Positions 1 to 7,871 of a DNA stretch of 10,747 nt are shown one piece after another. The translations under genes and the position numbers were made by a program. Numbering within the stretch: the stretch's first letter is position 1; every line of letters begins with the position of its first letter. The DNA comes from Bacteroides sp. (lineage in GTDB: Bacteria; Bacteroidota; Bacteroidia; Bacteroidales; SM23-62). Under the pieces are notes generated by a model. The model had not been told where the DNA came from. It did not search any database and worked only from the letters and a program-made list of their open reading frames with translations. The stretch spans positions 1 through 10,747 of the forward strand of contig JAUVKJ010000029.1 in the NCBI GenBank assembly GCA_030592145.1, written 5' to 3'.

Positions 1-728
1 AAGGCTGCAGGAAGCATGATCAGAACGGCCCCTGCAAGGGTTTTTTTCAGGCTCCTGGAGAGTATCCAGAAAAACAACAGCGCCAGTCCCGAAAGCATAA
101 GCAGAATCAGTGACTGGTTCAGCAGAAGGGCCAGGAAGAAAAGGATCACAAGGATAATCCCGACTACGAGGATCAGTTCCGGAAATCCTTCCCGGTATAC
201 GACCAGGATCAATGCCATAAAGACCATTGCTGTACCAAGGTCAGGCTGAACAGCAATCAGCAGAGACGGCAGGATAATAATGACCAGGATAAAGATGCCC
301 GCCCTGAGGGTTTGTATTTTCAGGTTGTAGGAACTAAGGTATTTAGCCAGTGCAAGGCAGGCTGCTATCTTTGCAAATTCTGAAGGTTGAAAATGGAAGC
401 TGCCTAACTGAAACCATGACCTTGCCCCATGGATCTCTTTCCCGAAAACCAGCACTGCAATCAGGAGGATAATGGCAATGCCATAGAGAACGTATGCAAA
501 AAAGAAATAAAACTTTGTATCTATCAGAAAGATCGTAACGGCCAGCAACATGGCCGCTGTGATCCATACCAGCTGTTTTCCATAGCGCTGGCTGAGGTCA
601 AGTATGTTTTGGTGTTCCTCGTTGTATACGGCAGCATAGATATTTATCCATCCAAGGAATACCAGCAGGAGGTATAGTCCAACTGAAATCCAGTCTGTAC
701 CGGACAGTATGTTATCATTCCTTCTCAT
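1..728 (-). CDS. rodA: RodA, SEDS-family peptidoglycan glycosyltransferase (partial, C-terminus outside window)
   Basis: This is the integral-membrane enzyme that polymerises lipid II into glycan strands during lateral wall growth, working with the transpeptidase PBP2. The first 242 codons are present and the frame is open to the left edge. The translation starts MRRNDNILSG and has several hydrophobic segments (about residues 14-33, 52-69, 73-95, 142-161, 164-178 and 184-203, with more after 205). It carries the family signatures HGARSW (100-105), QPSEFAK (114-120) and QPDLGTAM (161-168). The PE-x-HTDFIF region with the catalytic aspartate of RodA should lie beyond the window and cannot be checked. 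The start ATG (728-726) overlaps the mrdA stop in an ATGA, so translation is probably coupled to PBP2. FtsW is the main alternative, but the position directly after mrdA in an mre cluster favours RodA. Confidence 0.95.
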   Translation of the reverse strand, partial: MRRNDNILSGTDWISVGLYLLLVFLGWINIYAAVYNEEHQNILDLSQRYGKQLVWITAAMLLAVTIFLIDTKFYFFFAYVLYGIAIILLIAVLVFGKEIHGARSWFQLGSFHFQPSEFAKIAACLALAKYLSSYNLKIQTLRAGIFILVIIILPSLLIAVQPDLGTAMVFMALILVVYREGFPELILVVGIILVILFFLALLLNQSLILLMLSGLALLFFWILSRSLKKTLAGAVLIMLPAA

Positions 729-2545
729 TCCCGGACAAACCTCTCACCCTTTAAAACATAGTTTTCCATATATGGCCTCGATATACTGTCATAAAGGTAC
801 TTTTCTGCCATAAGGCCGGCAATGGGTGCAGCCCAGATATTCCCGAAACCACCGTTTTCAACGTAAACGCTGATGGCTATTTCAGGCTCATATTGGGGTG
901 CAAATGCAATGAATATGGAGTGGTCTTCTCCGAATGGATTCTCTGCTGTCCCGGTCTTTCCACAGACTGTAAAATGATTTACCCTTGCACGCCATGCCGT
1001 GCCCCCGGCTTTGTTCACAGCTCCCTCCATCCCATCTACAACGGCCTCAAAATAAACCGAATCAATACTGATATAATGCCTCTCAAGAAAGCGCGAATCG
1101 ATCTGCTCCTCACCTTCTATCTCCTTGACAATATGCGGTGTATAATAGTATCCACGGTTAGCGATGCTTGCCGCCAGGTTGGCCATTTGCAAAGGTGTCA
1201 TCCCCAGCTCCCCCTGGCCTATTGAAAGAGACCTGACGGTAAGGAAATTCCAGTGGCCTTCGCCGTATATATTGTCGTAATATTTGTCGTCGGGAACAAA
1301 CCCGGACAATTCGTTCACGAAATCGGTATTCAGGACATTTCCGAATCCGAATGAGAGTACGTGACGTCTCCAGTTCATATACGCTTCTGAGACCGATTCA
1401 AATTTCGGATCCCTTAGGATATTTCTGTAGACATAATTAAAATAGGTGTTGCATGAACTCCGTATCGCACCCCGAAAATCCAGGGGAGAATCATGCATAT
1501 GGCAGGCAACCGAATATCCTCCCATGTGGAACCCAAGGTCGCAATAGAATTCTGTTCCGGTATGGATCACTTTCTCCTGCAATCCGATCAGGCCATTCAC
1601 GGTTTTGAAAGTCGAACCGGGCGTATAAAATGCCATCAGCGCCCTGTTGAACCAGGGTTTCAGGGTGTCTTCAGACAGTGAGCGGAAATTCTCCGACCTT
1701 GCCCTTCCGACAAGAAAGCTGGGCTGGTATGCCGGAGATGTTATCAGGGCAAGCACTTCGCCTGAAGCCGGTTCAATGGCCACGATGCTGCCTCTGAACT
1801 TCTTCATCAGCTTTTCCCCGTACTCCTGCAGGTCAGCATCAAGGGTCGAAACCACATTTCTCCCCACTTCCACTTTGCGGTCTGCCCTCCCTCCCTGGTA
1901 GGAACCCTTGATCCGGTTATGGACATCCACAAGGTAGATCTTCCTTCCTTTTTTTCCGCGCAATATTTCCTCGAAGTACTTTTCGATTCCGTTTACACCG
2001 AGATAATCGCCCATCTGGTAATATGGATCCTGTTTTATATCTCCGTCATTCACTTCTCCAACATATCCCAGTGCATGTGCTGCGATGTTGCGGGGATACT
2101 TGCGCAGTGTTCTGGGCTGTACGAAAAAACCCGGGAATTTGTAAAGTTTTTCCTGCATTACGGCATAGGTAACCGAAGAGATCTGCTTCAGGAAAACGGA
2201 TGGTTTATACATGGAATACTTTCTGGCATTCTGTATCCGCTCAAGCACTTCCCTGCCCGGAATGTCAAGGATCCTGCAAAAATCCGTAGTATCAAAGGGT
2301 CTCATCTGTGAGGGACTGATCATAAGGTCATATGCTGCCTCATTATATACCAGGATCTCTCCGTTCCGGTCATAGATCAGTCCCCTGGCAGGATACTGTA
2401 TTTCCACCTTCCGGGCATTGCTCTCGGCGGTCAATTTGTAGGAAGATTCAACAACCTGGATGAAAAAAAGGCGGATCAGGTAGATGATGCCCACCAGAAC
2501 AATGATACCCACCACAACATATTTTCTTCCGGCATACGGATTCAT
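725..2545 (-). CDS. mrdA: Penicillin-binding protein 2 (elongation-specific DD-transpeptidase)
   Basis: This class B PBP cross-links peptidoglycan in the elongasome as the partner of RodA. The 606-residue product has one N-terminal membrane anchor (about 9-31), a PARGLIYDRNG pedestal motif starting at 52, a PBP-dimer domain (roughly 50-215) and a periplasmic transpeptidase domain (roughly 245-580). All three penicillin-binding motifs are present: STFK with nucleophile Ser311, SCN at 364-366 and KTG at 530-532. The length is usual for PBP2. A cluster of Cys335, Asp336, Cys348, His349, His351 and Cys365 surrounds the active-site entrance in sequence and may bind metal (see findings). The ATG directly follows the mreD stop with no gap, and the stop overlaps the rodA start. 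No truncation or missing catalytic residue is seen. Confidence 0.97.
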   Translation of the reverse strand: MNPYAGRKYVVVGIIVLVGIIYLIRLFFIQVVESSYKLTAESNARKVEIQYPARGLIYDRNGEILVYNEAAYDLMISPSQMRPFDTTDFCRILDIPGREVLERIQNARKYSMYKPSVFLKQISSVTYAVMQEKLYKFPGFFVQPRTLRKYPRNIAAHALGYVGEVNDGDIKQDPYYQMGDYLGVNGIEKYFEEILRGKKGRKIYLVDVHNRIKGSYQGGRADRKVEVGRNVVSTLDADLQEYGEKLMKKFRGSIVAIEPASGEVLALITSPAYQPSFLVGRARSENFRSLSEDTLKPWFNRALMAFYTPGSTFKTVNGLIGLQEKVIHTGTEFYCDLGFHMGGYSVACHMHDSPLDFRGAIRSSCNTYFNYVYRNILRDPKFESVSEAYMNWRRHVLSFGFGNVLNTDFVNELSGFVPDDKYYDNIYGEGHWNFLTVRSLSIGQGELGMTPLQMANLAASIANRGYYYTPHIVKEIEGEEQIDSRFLERHYISIDSVYFEAVVDGMEGAVNKAGGTAWRARVNHFTVCGKTGTAENPFGEDHSIFIAFAPQYEPEIAISVYVENGGFGNIWAAPIAGLMAEKYLYDSISRPYMENYVLKGERFVRE

Positions 2546-3052
2546 TTACTTTCGGTATATAAAATACTGGCTGAGCATAATCAGAATCACTGAAAACAAT
2601 GAGCTTATCAGGACCCTTAGTAAGGTAGAAAAAAAATCAGAGAATCTGAAGACCTCAATATAAAACAGAACAAAATGATGGACCAGGACAAGAATCACGG
2701 TATACCTCAGAAACCACTTGAAGCCATAATAATACAGGCGGGGAAAACTGCCCGGTTCATAGCCGTCCCTCGGCGCACTCAAGCCAAGCACATAGGGCCT
2801 CACAAAGGCCATGAATACGGTTGCTGCGGCATGCATCCCGGGGGTCTGGGTGAACAAATCGACTGAAAGTCCCAGGGCAAAGGCAGTAACAAGCAACAGC
2901 CAGTTCGGGGTCTCAAAAGGCATCAGGAGAATGAAAAGGATGTAAACATAAGGCACGATGTGCCCGCTGATCTGTATGTTGTTCAATACCAGTATCTGCA
3001 ACAGTACCAGCACAGCGAACCGGATGATATTTCTTGTAAACAGCTTAATCAT
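2546..3052 (-). CDS. mreD: Rod shape-determining protein MreD
   Basis: MreD is a small polytopic inner-membrane protein of the elongasome that associates with MreC. With the chosen start the product has 168 residues, the usual family length. It is very hydrophobic, with segments near 10-24, 34-46, 51-68, 71-90, 115-132 and 141-163, and ends in a basic YRK tail. GLSVDLF (61-67) matches the conserved GLxxDxF of MreD proteins. An upstream in-frame ATG at 3109 would add 19 residues lying inside mreC. I prefer the start at 3052 because it begins MIKLFTRNIIRF, typical of the family, and its ATG sits at the mreC stop. The overlap with mreC is 8 bases and the stop abuts the mrdA ATG. The family is weakly conserved, so the call rests on topology plus position. 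Confidence 0.92.
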   Translation of the reverse strand: MIKLFTRNIIRFAVLVLLQILVLNNIQISGHIVPYVYILFILLMPFETPNWLLLVTAFALGLSVDLFTQTPGMHAAATVFMAFVRPYVLGLSAPRDGYEPGSFPRLYYYGFKWFLRYTVILVLVHHFVLFYIEVFRFSDFFSTLLRVLISSLFSVILIMLSQYFIYRK

Positions 3053-3872
3053 TTCCCGAGATCCTTTCCAGTTCAAGTTGTTCATCCCGCAACAGGTTGC
3101 GGATGACATTCACATAAGACAGATTTTTGTAATCCACGGCGATGGTAACGGCAATGGTATAGAAATTTCCTTCCTCCGCCTCAAAATCGCGAATGGTTCC
3201 GACCATGATCCCTTCCGGAAAGATGGCCGAATATCCGCTGGTTACAATGGTGTCACCCAGTCGGATATCCACGTGATAGGGGATCTCTTTAAGTATGGCA
3301 AGATCGTATCCTGTGCCCGTCCAGGACAGAGATCCGAAGTATCCGTTCCGGCGGATCTTTGCACTCAGCCTGAAGTCCCGGTTGATCATGGGAATGACCG
3401 AGGAAAAACCCCCTGAAGCGGCATACACAACCCCCACCACACCCCCGGCAGAGATCACAGCCATCTCCGGCTCTATCCCATGATGGCGCCCCTTGTCCAG
3501 GGTAATGAAATTGAATTGCTTATTGGTCGAGCTATTGATCACCGATGCGGGGATATAGGAGAATTGCCTCCGGGGAACGGAGTCATATATGAAACCGGTA
3601 GATGTTTCCATCTTCCGGTTCAACCCGTCCAGCTGATTCCTGAGAAGGGTATTCTCCATATTAAGGTCCAGGTTGGTCTGCTTCAGAACCAGGTATTCCC
3701 GAAGGCCACCAAAGTTTGTATAAAAAAATCCTTCTACCGAGCGTGTTATGTTGATGAATTGTGCCTGATGATAAGAATTATGCTGCACTACAAGAAAAAT
3801 GGAAACCGCTTCCAACAGCAGAAATAAGAAAAAGAAATAATATCGGACTATTATCTTTAAAAGATTCCTCAT
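3045..3872 (-). CDS. mreC: Rod shape-determining protein MreC
   Basis: MreC is the bitopic scaffold protein that activates PBP2-RodA from the periplasmic side and links it to MreB and MreD. The 275-residue product has a short cytoplasmic N-terminus, one membrane segment (about 10-30), a predicted coiled coil (about 58-92, leucine- and asparagine-rich) and the paired beta-domain region (about 105-260). Family hallmarks visible are the ITLDKG-HHGI stretch (123-133), GVVGVV (144-149) and TSGYSAIFPEGIMVG (211-225). Length is normal. It lies 14 bases after mreB, and its last codons overlap the mreD start by 8 bases. The first ATG gives the expected N-terminus, so no alternative start is needed. 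Confidence 0.96.
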   Translation of the reverse strand: MRNLLKIIVRYYFFFLFLLLEAVSIFLVVQHNSYHQAQFINITRSVEGFFYTNFGGLREYLVLKQTNLDLNMENTLLRNQLDGLNRKMETSTGFIYDSVPRRQFSYIPASVINSSTNKQFNFITLDKGRHHGIEPEMAVISAGGVVGVVYAASGGFSSVIPMINRDFRLSAKIRRNGYFGSLSWTGTGYDLAILKEIPYHVDIRLGDTIVTSGYSAIFPEGIMVGTIRDFEAEEGNFYTIAVTIAVDYKNLSYVNVIRNLLRDEQLELERISGND

Positions 3873-3886
3873 GGATTAATCCGTAA

Positions 3887-4909
3887 TTAACGCATCAGGA
3901 AAGAAAACTTATCTACATTCTTCAGGGCGATCCCGGTTCCCCTGGCAATGGCCTGCAAGGGGTCTTCCGCCAGGTGAAAAGCGATATTGATTTTGTCTGC
4001 AAATCGTTTACTCAGGCCCCGTAGCAATGCACCTCCCCCGGCCATATAAATCCCGCGATTCACGACATCTGCATACAATTCCGGCGGGGTTTGCTCAAGG
4101 ACCGCCAGGATGGAGGTTTCTATTTTGCTGATGGACTTGTCCAGACAATGCGCGATCTCCTGGTAGGAAATCGGAATTTCGATCGGCATAGCAGTCATCA
4201 GGTTTGGTCCCCTGACCACGAAATCCTCCGGCGGATCTTCAAGATCAGGCAGGGCCGAACCAACCTGGATCTTTATATCCTCCGCCGTTCTTTCCCCGAT
4301 CTTGATATTGTGCTGATGCCTCATGTATGCCTGGATATCGGCCGTAAAGCCGTCACCGGCTATCCGGATGGACTGATTGCAGACAATTCCGCCCAGGGCG
4401 ATCACAGCAATTTCGGTTGTCCCGCCCCCGATATCCACCACCAGACTGCCTTCCGGTGCTTCCACATCAAGACCTATACCTATGGCAGCCGCCATGGGTT
4501 CATAGATCATGTAGACATCCCTTCCTCCTGCATGCTCGGAAGAATCCCTGACGGCCCTGCGCTCCACTTCCGTGGCTCCGGAAGGGATGCAAATAACCAC
4601 CTTCAGGGCAGGAGTAAACATCCGGGGCTTTTGGTTGATCATTTTGATCATACCCCTGATCATTTGCTCTGCGGCATCAAAATCTGCAATAACCCCGTCC
4701 CTCAAAGGCTTTACGGTTTTTATTCTCTCGTGTGTTTTTCCGTGCATCTGCCTCGCCTTTTCACCGATGGCGATCAGTTTGCCCGTATTCTGGTCGATGG
4801 CTACAATGGAAGGTTCATTAACAACTACCTTGTCATTATGTATGATAATGGTATTTGCGGTCCCCAGATCAATGGCAATCTCCTGCGTTAAAAATGAAAA
4901 CAAACCCAT
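3887..4909 (-). CDS. mreB: Rod shape-determining protein MreB (actin homologue)
   Basis: MreB forms membrane-bound antiparallel filaments that orient the elongasome and set rod width. The 340-residue protein shows the actin-fold ATP-binding motifs: phosphate-1 DLGTANT (14-20), connect-1 EPMAAAIG (137-144), phosphate-2 DIGGGTTE (159-166) and the adenosine motif GGGALLRG (291-298). MGLFSFL at the N-terminus suits the membrane-touching amphipathic end of MreB. GERTAEDIKI (205-214) is also typical. Length is standard. The gene follows purH after a 75-base AT-rich gap and leads the mreCD-mrdA-rodA series, so it could have its own promoter in addition to read-through from purH. There is no clear Shine-Dalgarno sequence, as is usual in Bacteroidetes. 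Confidence 0.98.
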   Translation of the reverse strand: MGLFSFLTQEIAIDLGTANTIIIHNDKVVVNEPSIVAIDQNTGKLIAIGEKARQMHGKTHERIKTVKPLRDGVIADFDAAEQMIRGMIKMINQKPRMFTPALKVVICIPSGATEVERRAVRDSSEHAGGRDVYMIYEPMAAAIGIGLDVEAPEGSLVVDIGGGTTEIAVIALGGIVCNQSIRIAGDGFTADIQAYMRHQHNIKIGERTAEDIKIQVGSALPDLEDPPEDFVVRGPNLMTAMPIEIPISYQEIAHCLDKSISKIETSILAVLEQTPPELYADVVNRGIYMAGGGALLRGLSKRFADKINIAFHLAEDPLQAIARGTGIALKNVDKFSFLMR

Positions 4910-4984
4910 ATTTAATAAGTCTAAAAATTGTTAAACTGCATTATTGTCAAAATGTTACGTTATCGGTGTAAAAATCACTGCTTA
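4910..4984 (-). promoter_or_regulatory. purH-mreB spacer, possible mreB promoter
   Basis: This 75-base AT-rich gap is the only sizeable break in the purH-mre series. On the minus strand it contains TTTTGACA (4952-4945), which resembles both a TTTG -33 element and a classical TTGACA -35 box. No good TAnnTTTG or TATAAT partner sits at the right distance. The gap is larger than any other in the cluster, which is the main reason to suspect a promoter here. I see no hairpin with a T-run that would clearly end the purH transcript. Confidence 0.3.
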
Positions 4985-6508
4985 TTAATGTTTGAAATGC
5001 CTGATACCGGTGAAAACCATGGCCATATTCTTTGAATCGCAAAAATCGATAGATTCCTGGTCCCGTACGGACCCGCCCGGCTGTATCACTGCGCTTATCC
5101 CCTCTGCACTTGCAATTTCAACAGAATCTGCAAAGGGAAAAAATGCATCCGAGGACAAGACGGCGCCATTCAGGTCAAACCCAAAGCTTTTGGCTTTTGT
5201 AATAGCCTGTTTCAGGGCATCCACCCTGGATGTTTGTCCCACTCCACTCGAAATCAGCTGATTATCCTTTGCCAGAACGATGGTATTTGATTTTGAATGC
5301 TTTACGATCATATTGGCAAACAGCAGATCTTTTACCTCCCGGGAGGATGGAGCTCTTTTGCTTACACATTCAAGCTCCCCTTCGGTCTCCGTCCTTACAT
5401 CCCGGTCCTGTACAATGACTCCGTTCAGCAGGCTCCTGAACTGTTTGTTATGCTGTTCGAAATCTTTTATTATCAATATGATCCTGTTCTTCTTCTGTTT
5501 AAGGACCGGGAGTGCCTCATCTGCATAGGATGGTGCAATAATGATCTCGAAGAAAAGTTTGTTAATCTCTTCGGCAGTTTTCCCGTCAAGCTCAGCATTT
5601 GTGATAAGAACCCCTCCGAAGGCCGATATCGGATCGCCCGACAGTGCATCCTTCCATGCATCCGTAAGATCGGGTCTGAGGGCCAGTCCGCAGGCATTAT
5701 TATGCTTTAGAATGGCAAATCCCGTTTCCTGGTATTCCCGTATCAATCCCACTGCTGCATCTATGTCGAGCAGGTTATTATAAGATATTTCCTTCCCATG
5801 CAACTGCAGGAACATTTCTCCGAAATCCCCGAAATAGAACCCTTCCTGATGAGGATTCTCCCCGTACCGGAGTTGTTTCCCCCGGTTGGAACTGTACCTG
5901 AAAACACTATTGTCAGACCCGTTAAAAAAGCTGTGAATCCGGGTGTCGTAATGCGAAGACACAGCAAAGGCATCACGGGCAAATAGCTTCCTGTCTGCCA
6001 GCGAGGTTTCTCCCTTTTTCTCCTTCAGGAGTTCCAGCAGGGTGGAATATTGCTGTTTTGAGGGAACGATCACAAGGTCTGCAAAATTCTTCGCAGCGGC
6101 CCGGATCAGAGAAATCCCGCCGATGTCTATCTTTTCTATGATCTCTTCATCTGTGGCCCCGGAACGGACAGTTTCCTCGAAGGGGTAGAGGTCGACAATG
6201 ACCAGATCGATGCCCGTGATCCCATATTCTTTCACCTGCGCCTGGTCCTCTTCATGATCTCTGCGGAACAGTATGCCCCCAAATATTTTGGGGTGCAGGG
6301 TTTTCACGCGTCCTCCAAGAATGGACGGGTAGGTAGTGAGATCCTCAACAGCCGTCACTTCCATGCCCAGCTTTTCAATGAAATCTTTTGTCCCCCCGGT
6401 AGAGATTATCTGTACTGAAAGGTCTTTAAGTTGTTGAATGACCGGCTCCAGACCCTGCTTGTCGAAAACGGAAATGAGTGCGGTCCTAATTCTTTTTAAA
6501 TCAGTCAT
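4985..6508 (-). CDS. purH: Bifunctional AICAR formyltransferase / IMP cyclohydrolase
   Basis: PurH carries out the last two steps of de novo purine synthesis in the cytoplasm: formylation of AICAR with 10-formyl-THF, then ring closure to IMP. The 507-residue product has the N-terminal MGS-like cyclohydrolase domain (about 1-195) with STGGT (36-40) and GGRVKTLHPKIFGG (65-78). The C-terminal AICAR transformylase domain (about 200-507) has RYGENPHQ (214-221), the catalytic Lys268-His269 pair in KHNNACG, KHSKSNTI (403-410), SDAFFPF (453-459), QPGGSVRD (476-483) and the terminal GIRHFKH. All expected motifs are intact. NNACG replaces the NPCG of Proteobacteria, as I recall for Bacteroidetes homologues. 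It is the first gene of the leftward series and has its own likely promoter at 6533-6540. Its link to mreB is a recurrent Bacteroidetes arrangement, with no known metabolic reason. Confidence 0.98.
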   Translation of the reverse strand: MTDLKRIRTALISVFDKQGLEPVIQQLKDLSVQIISTGGTKDFIEKLGMEVTAVEDLTTYPSILGGRVKTLHPKIFGGILFRRDHEEDQAQVKEYGITGIDLVIVDLYPFEETVRSGATDEEIIEKIDIGGISLIRAAAKNFADLVIVPSKQQYSTLLELLKEKKGETSLADRKLFARDAFAVSSHYDTRIHSFFNGSDNSVFRYSSNRGKQLRYGENPHQEGFYFGDFGEMFLQLHGKEISYNNLLDIDAAVGLIREYQETGFAILKHNNACGLALRPDLTDAWKDALSGDPISAFGGVLITNAELDGKTAEEINKLFFEIIIAPSYADEALPVLKQKKNRIILIIKDFEQHNKQFRSLLNGVIVQDRDVRTETEGELECVSKRAPSSREVKDLLFANMIVKHSKSNTIVLAKDNQLISSGVGQTSRVDALKQAITKAKSFGFDLNGAVLSSDAFFPFADSVEIASAEGISAVIQPGGSVRDQESIDFCDSKNMAMVFTGIRHFKH

Positions 6509-6532
6509 TTACGGCTTCAGTTTAAATTTGGA

Positions 6533-6540
6533 CAAAGATA
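6533..6540 (-). promoter_or_regulatory. Bacteroidetes-type -7 element for purH
   Basis: The minus strand reads TATCTTTG here, an exact match to the TAnnTTTG -7 consensus of the Bacteroidetes primary sigma factor. It ends 24 bases before the purH ATG, which would give a 5' leader of roughly 15-20 bases. A TTTG -33 element is not clear at the usual 19-21 base spacing. This could drive purH and, by read-through, the whole mre-mrd-rodA series. Confidence 0.5.
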
Positions 6541-6567
6541 CTTAAAAAGTTGCTAAAATTGGGTACA

Positions 6568-6579
6568 TTTACACGTAAA
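6568..6579. promoter_or_regulatory. Short inverted repeat upstream of the ABC permease
   Basis: The sequence TTTAC-AC-GTAAA has perfect 5-base arms around a 2-base centre. It lies 26 bases before the preferred permease ATG in the 97-base divergent region between purH and the permease. It could be an operator for a small dimeric regulator, but so short an AT-rich palindrome may be chance. Nearby, TAAAATTG (6554-6561, plus strand) is a one-mismatch -7 candidate for the permease. Confidence 0.2.
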
Positions 6580-6605
6580 ACCTGATCATGACGGGCGGAG
6601 GAGCC

Positions 6606-7871
6606 ATGAAGCAAATCATCAAAACCATAAGACTCCTTTTCGAAAGTTTTGCATTTGCTTTTAAATCGGTCATGGTTAACAGGCTTCGGACCGTTCTGTC
6701 CCTCCTCGGTATTACCATAGGCATATTTGCCATTATATCCGTATTTACCATTTTCGATTCCCTCGAGATCAATATCCGTGAGAGCCTTTCGCAAGCCGGT
6801 GAGAATGTAATTTATATCCAGAAATGGCCATGGGCTCCGGAAGACGGGCAGGAATACGAATGGTGGCAGTACTGGAACCGGCCCGTAACAAAATACCGCG
6901 AGTACCAGGCCATTAAGGAACAGAGCCAGTTATCCGAAGTTGTCAGTTTTCATGCTTTCTCGAGTCAGACCCTTAAATACAAGAAAAATTCAGCTGACAA
7001 TGTAGTCGTCTGGGGGACTACCCCGGAATTCGAACAGGCACTCGACCATGAGGTCGAAAAAGGAAGGTTTTTTACTCAATTTGAATTCCAGGCAACCAGA
7101 AACCTCGTGGTTATCGGTTACAATATCGCGGACCGCCTGTTCGAAAATGATGACCCCATAGGAAAGCAAATCAAGATAAGGGGACATAAAACTATCGTGA
7201 TCGGGGTTTTTAAAAGAGAAGGTAACTCCATGTTCGGATCAATGGATGATTATGTTGTGGTCCCCATGCAGTTTATGCGAAAAATTACGGATATCCGCAG
7301 AGAAAACGCTAACCCACAGATTCTTGCAAGGGCAAAACCAAATATTAGCAATGAAGAACTGATGGAGGAGTTAAGGTCTATTCTCCGTTCACAACGCAAG
7401 CTGAAACCAAGGGCAGACGACAACTTCGCACTGAACCGCACAAGTATGCTATCGGGTGCCATAGACAAGATCTTCAAGATCCTGAACATGGCAGGCTTTT
7501 TTATCGGTATTTTCTCCATTATCGTCGGCGGCTTCGGTATTGCCAACATCATGTTCGTTTCGGTGAAGGAAAGGACAAATATCATCGGCATCCAGAAGGC
7601 TCTCGGGGCAAAGCGCCACTTTATCCTTCTGCAGTTTTTATTCGAATCCGTTTTGCTTGCAGTTACCGGGGGTGTCTTCGGTTTACTGATCGTCTTTGCC
7701 GGGGCAGCAGTGATGTCCAGTGTTATAGAATCCTTCAAAGTGTTTTTAACAGCCGGGAACATTACTCTGGGACTTGGAATCTCGGCAAGCATCGGCATAG
7801 TCTCGGGATTCGCTCCTGCCTGGTCAGCCGCGAGGATGGATCCTGTGGAAGCCATAAACACAGCTTTTTAG
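6606..7871 (+). CDS. ABC transporter permease, MacB/FtsX type
   Basis: This is a membrane subunit of a type VII ABC transporter. From the chosen start it has 421 residues: one membrane segment (about 30-50), a periplasmic MacB-like core domain (about 51-285), and three C-terminal membrane segments (about 292-318, 340-368 and 385-407). Signatures are LRTVLSLLGITIGI (27-40), VKERTNIIGIQKALGA (320-335), which includes the coupling helix, and PAWSAARMDPVEAI (404-417) near the C-terminus. The family couples ATP hydrolysis to periplasmic conformational change, in drug or toxin export, lipoprotein trafficking or hydrolase control. The substrate cannot be read from the sequence. No ATPase gene adjoins it. 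An in-frame ATG at 6588 would add six residues (MTGGGA). I prefer 6606 because GGAGGAG (6597-6603) lies just before it, although the 4-base spacing is short. Its stop overlaps the mgtE stop. Confidence 0.9.
   Translation: MKQIIKTIRLLFESFAFAFKSVMVNRLRTVLSLLGITIGIFAIISVFTIFDSLEINIRESLSQAGENVIYIQKWPWAPEDGQEYEWWQYWNRPVTKYREYQAIKEQSQLSEVVSFHAFSSQTLKYKKNSADNVVVWGTTPEFEQALDHEVEKGRFFTQFEFQATRNLVVIGYNIADRLFENDDPIGKQIKIRGHKTIVIGVFKREGNSMFGSMDDYVVVPMQFMRKITDIRRENANPQILARAKPNISNEELMEELRSILRSQRKLKPRADDNFALNRTSMLSGAIDKIFKILNMAGFFIGIFSIIVGGFGIANIMFVSVKERTNIIGIQKALGAKRHFILLQFLFESVLLAVTGGVFGLLIVFAGAAVMSSVIESFKVFLTAGNITLGLGISASIGIVSGFAPAWSAARMDPVEAINTAF

Noticed and set aside
2629..2636. Run of eight T (minus strand) in mreD as a possible slippage or frameshift site
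   Set aside because: The reading frame continues intact to the expected C-terminus, and no alternative frame downstream gives a meaningful product.
4091..4891. A 266-codon plus-strand frame antisense to mreB
   Set aside because: Its translation is low in complexity of motifs and rich in His, Arg and Cys, as expected for the complement of a conserved gene. mreB is unmistakable on the other strand.
7250..7861. A 203-codon minus-strand frame antisense to the ABC permease
   Set aside because: It is composed of repeated hydrophobic and Lys/Pro runs that complement the permease membrane segments. No start signal or family motif is present.
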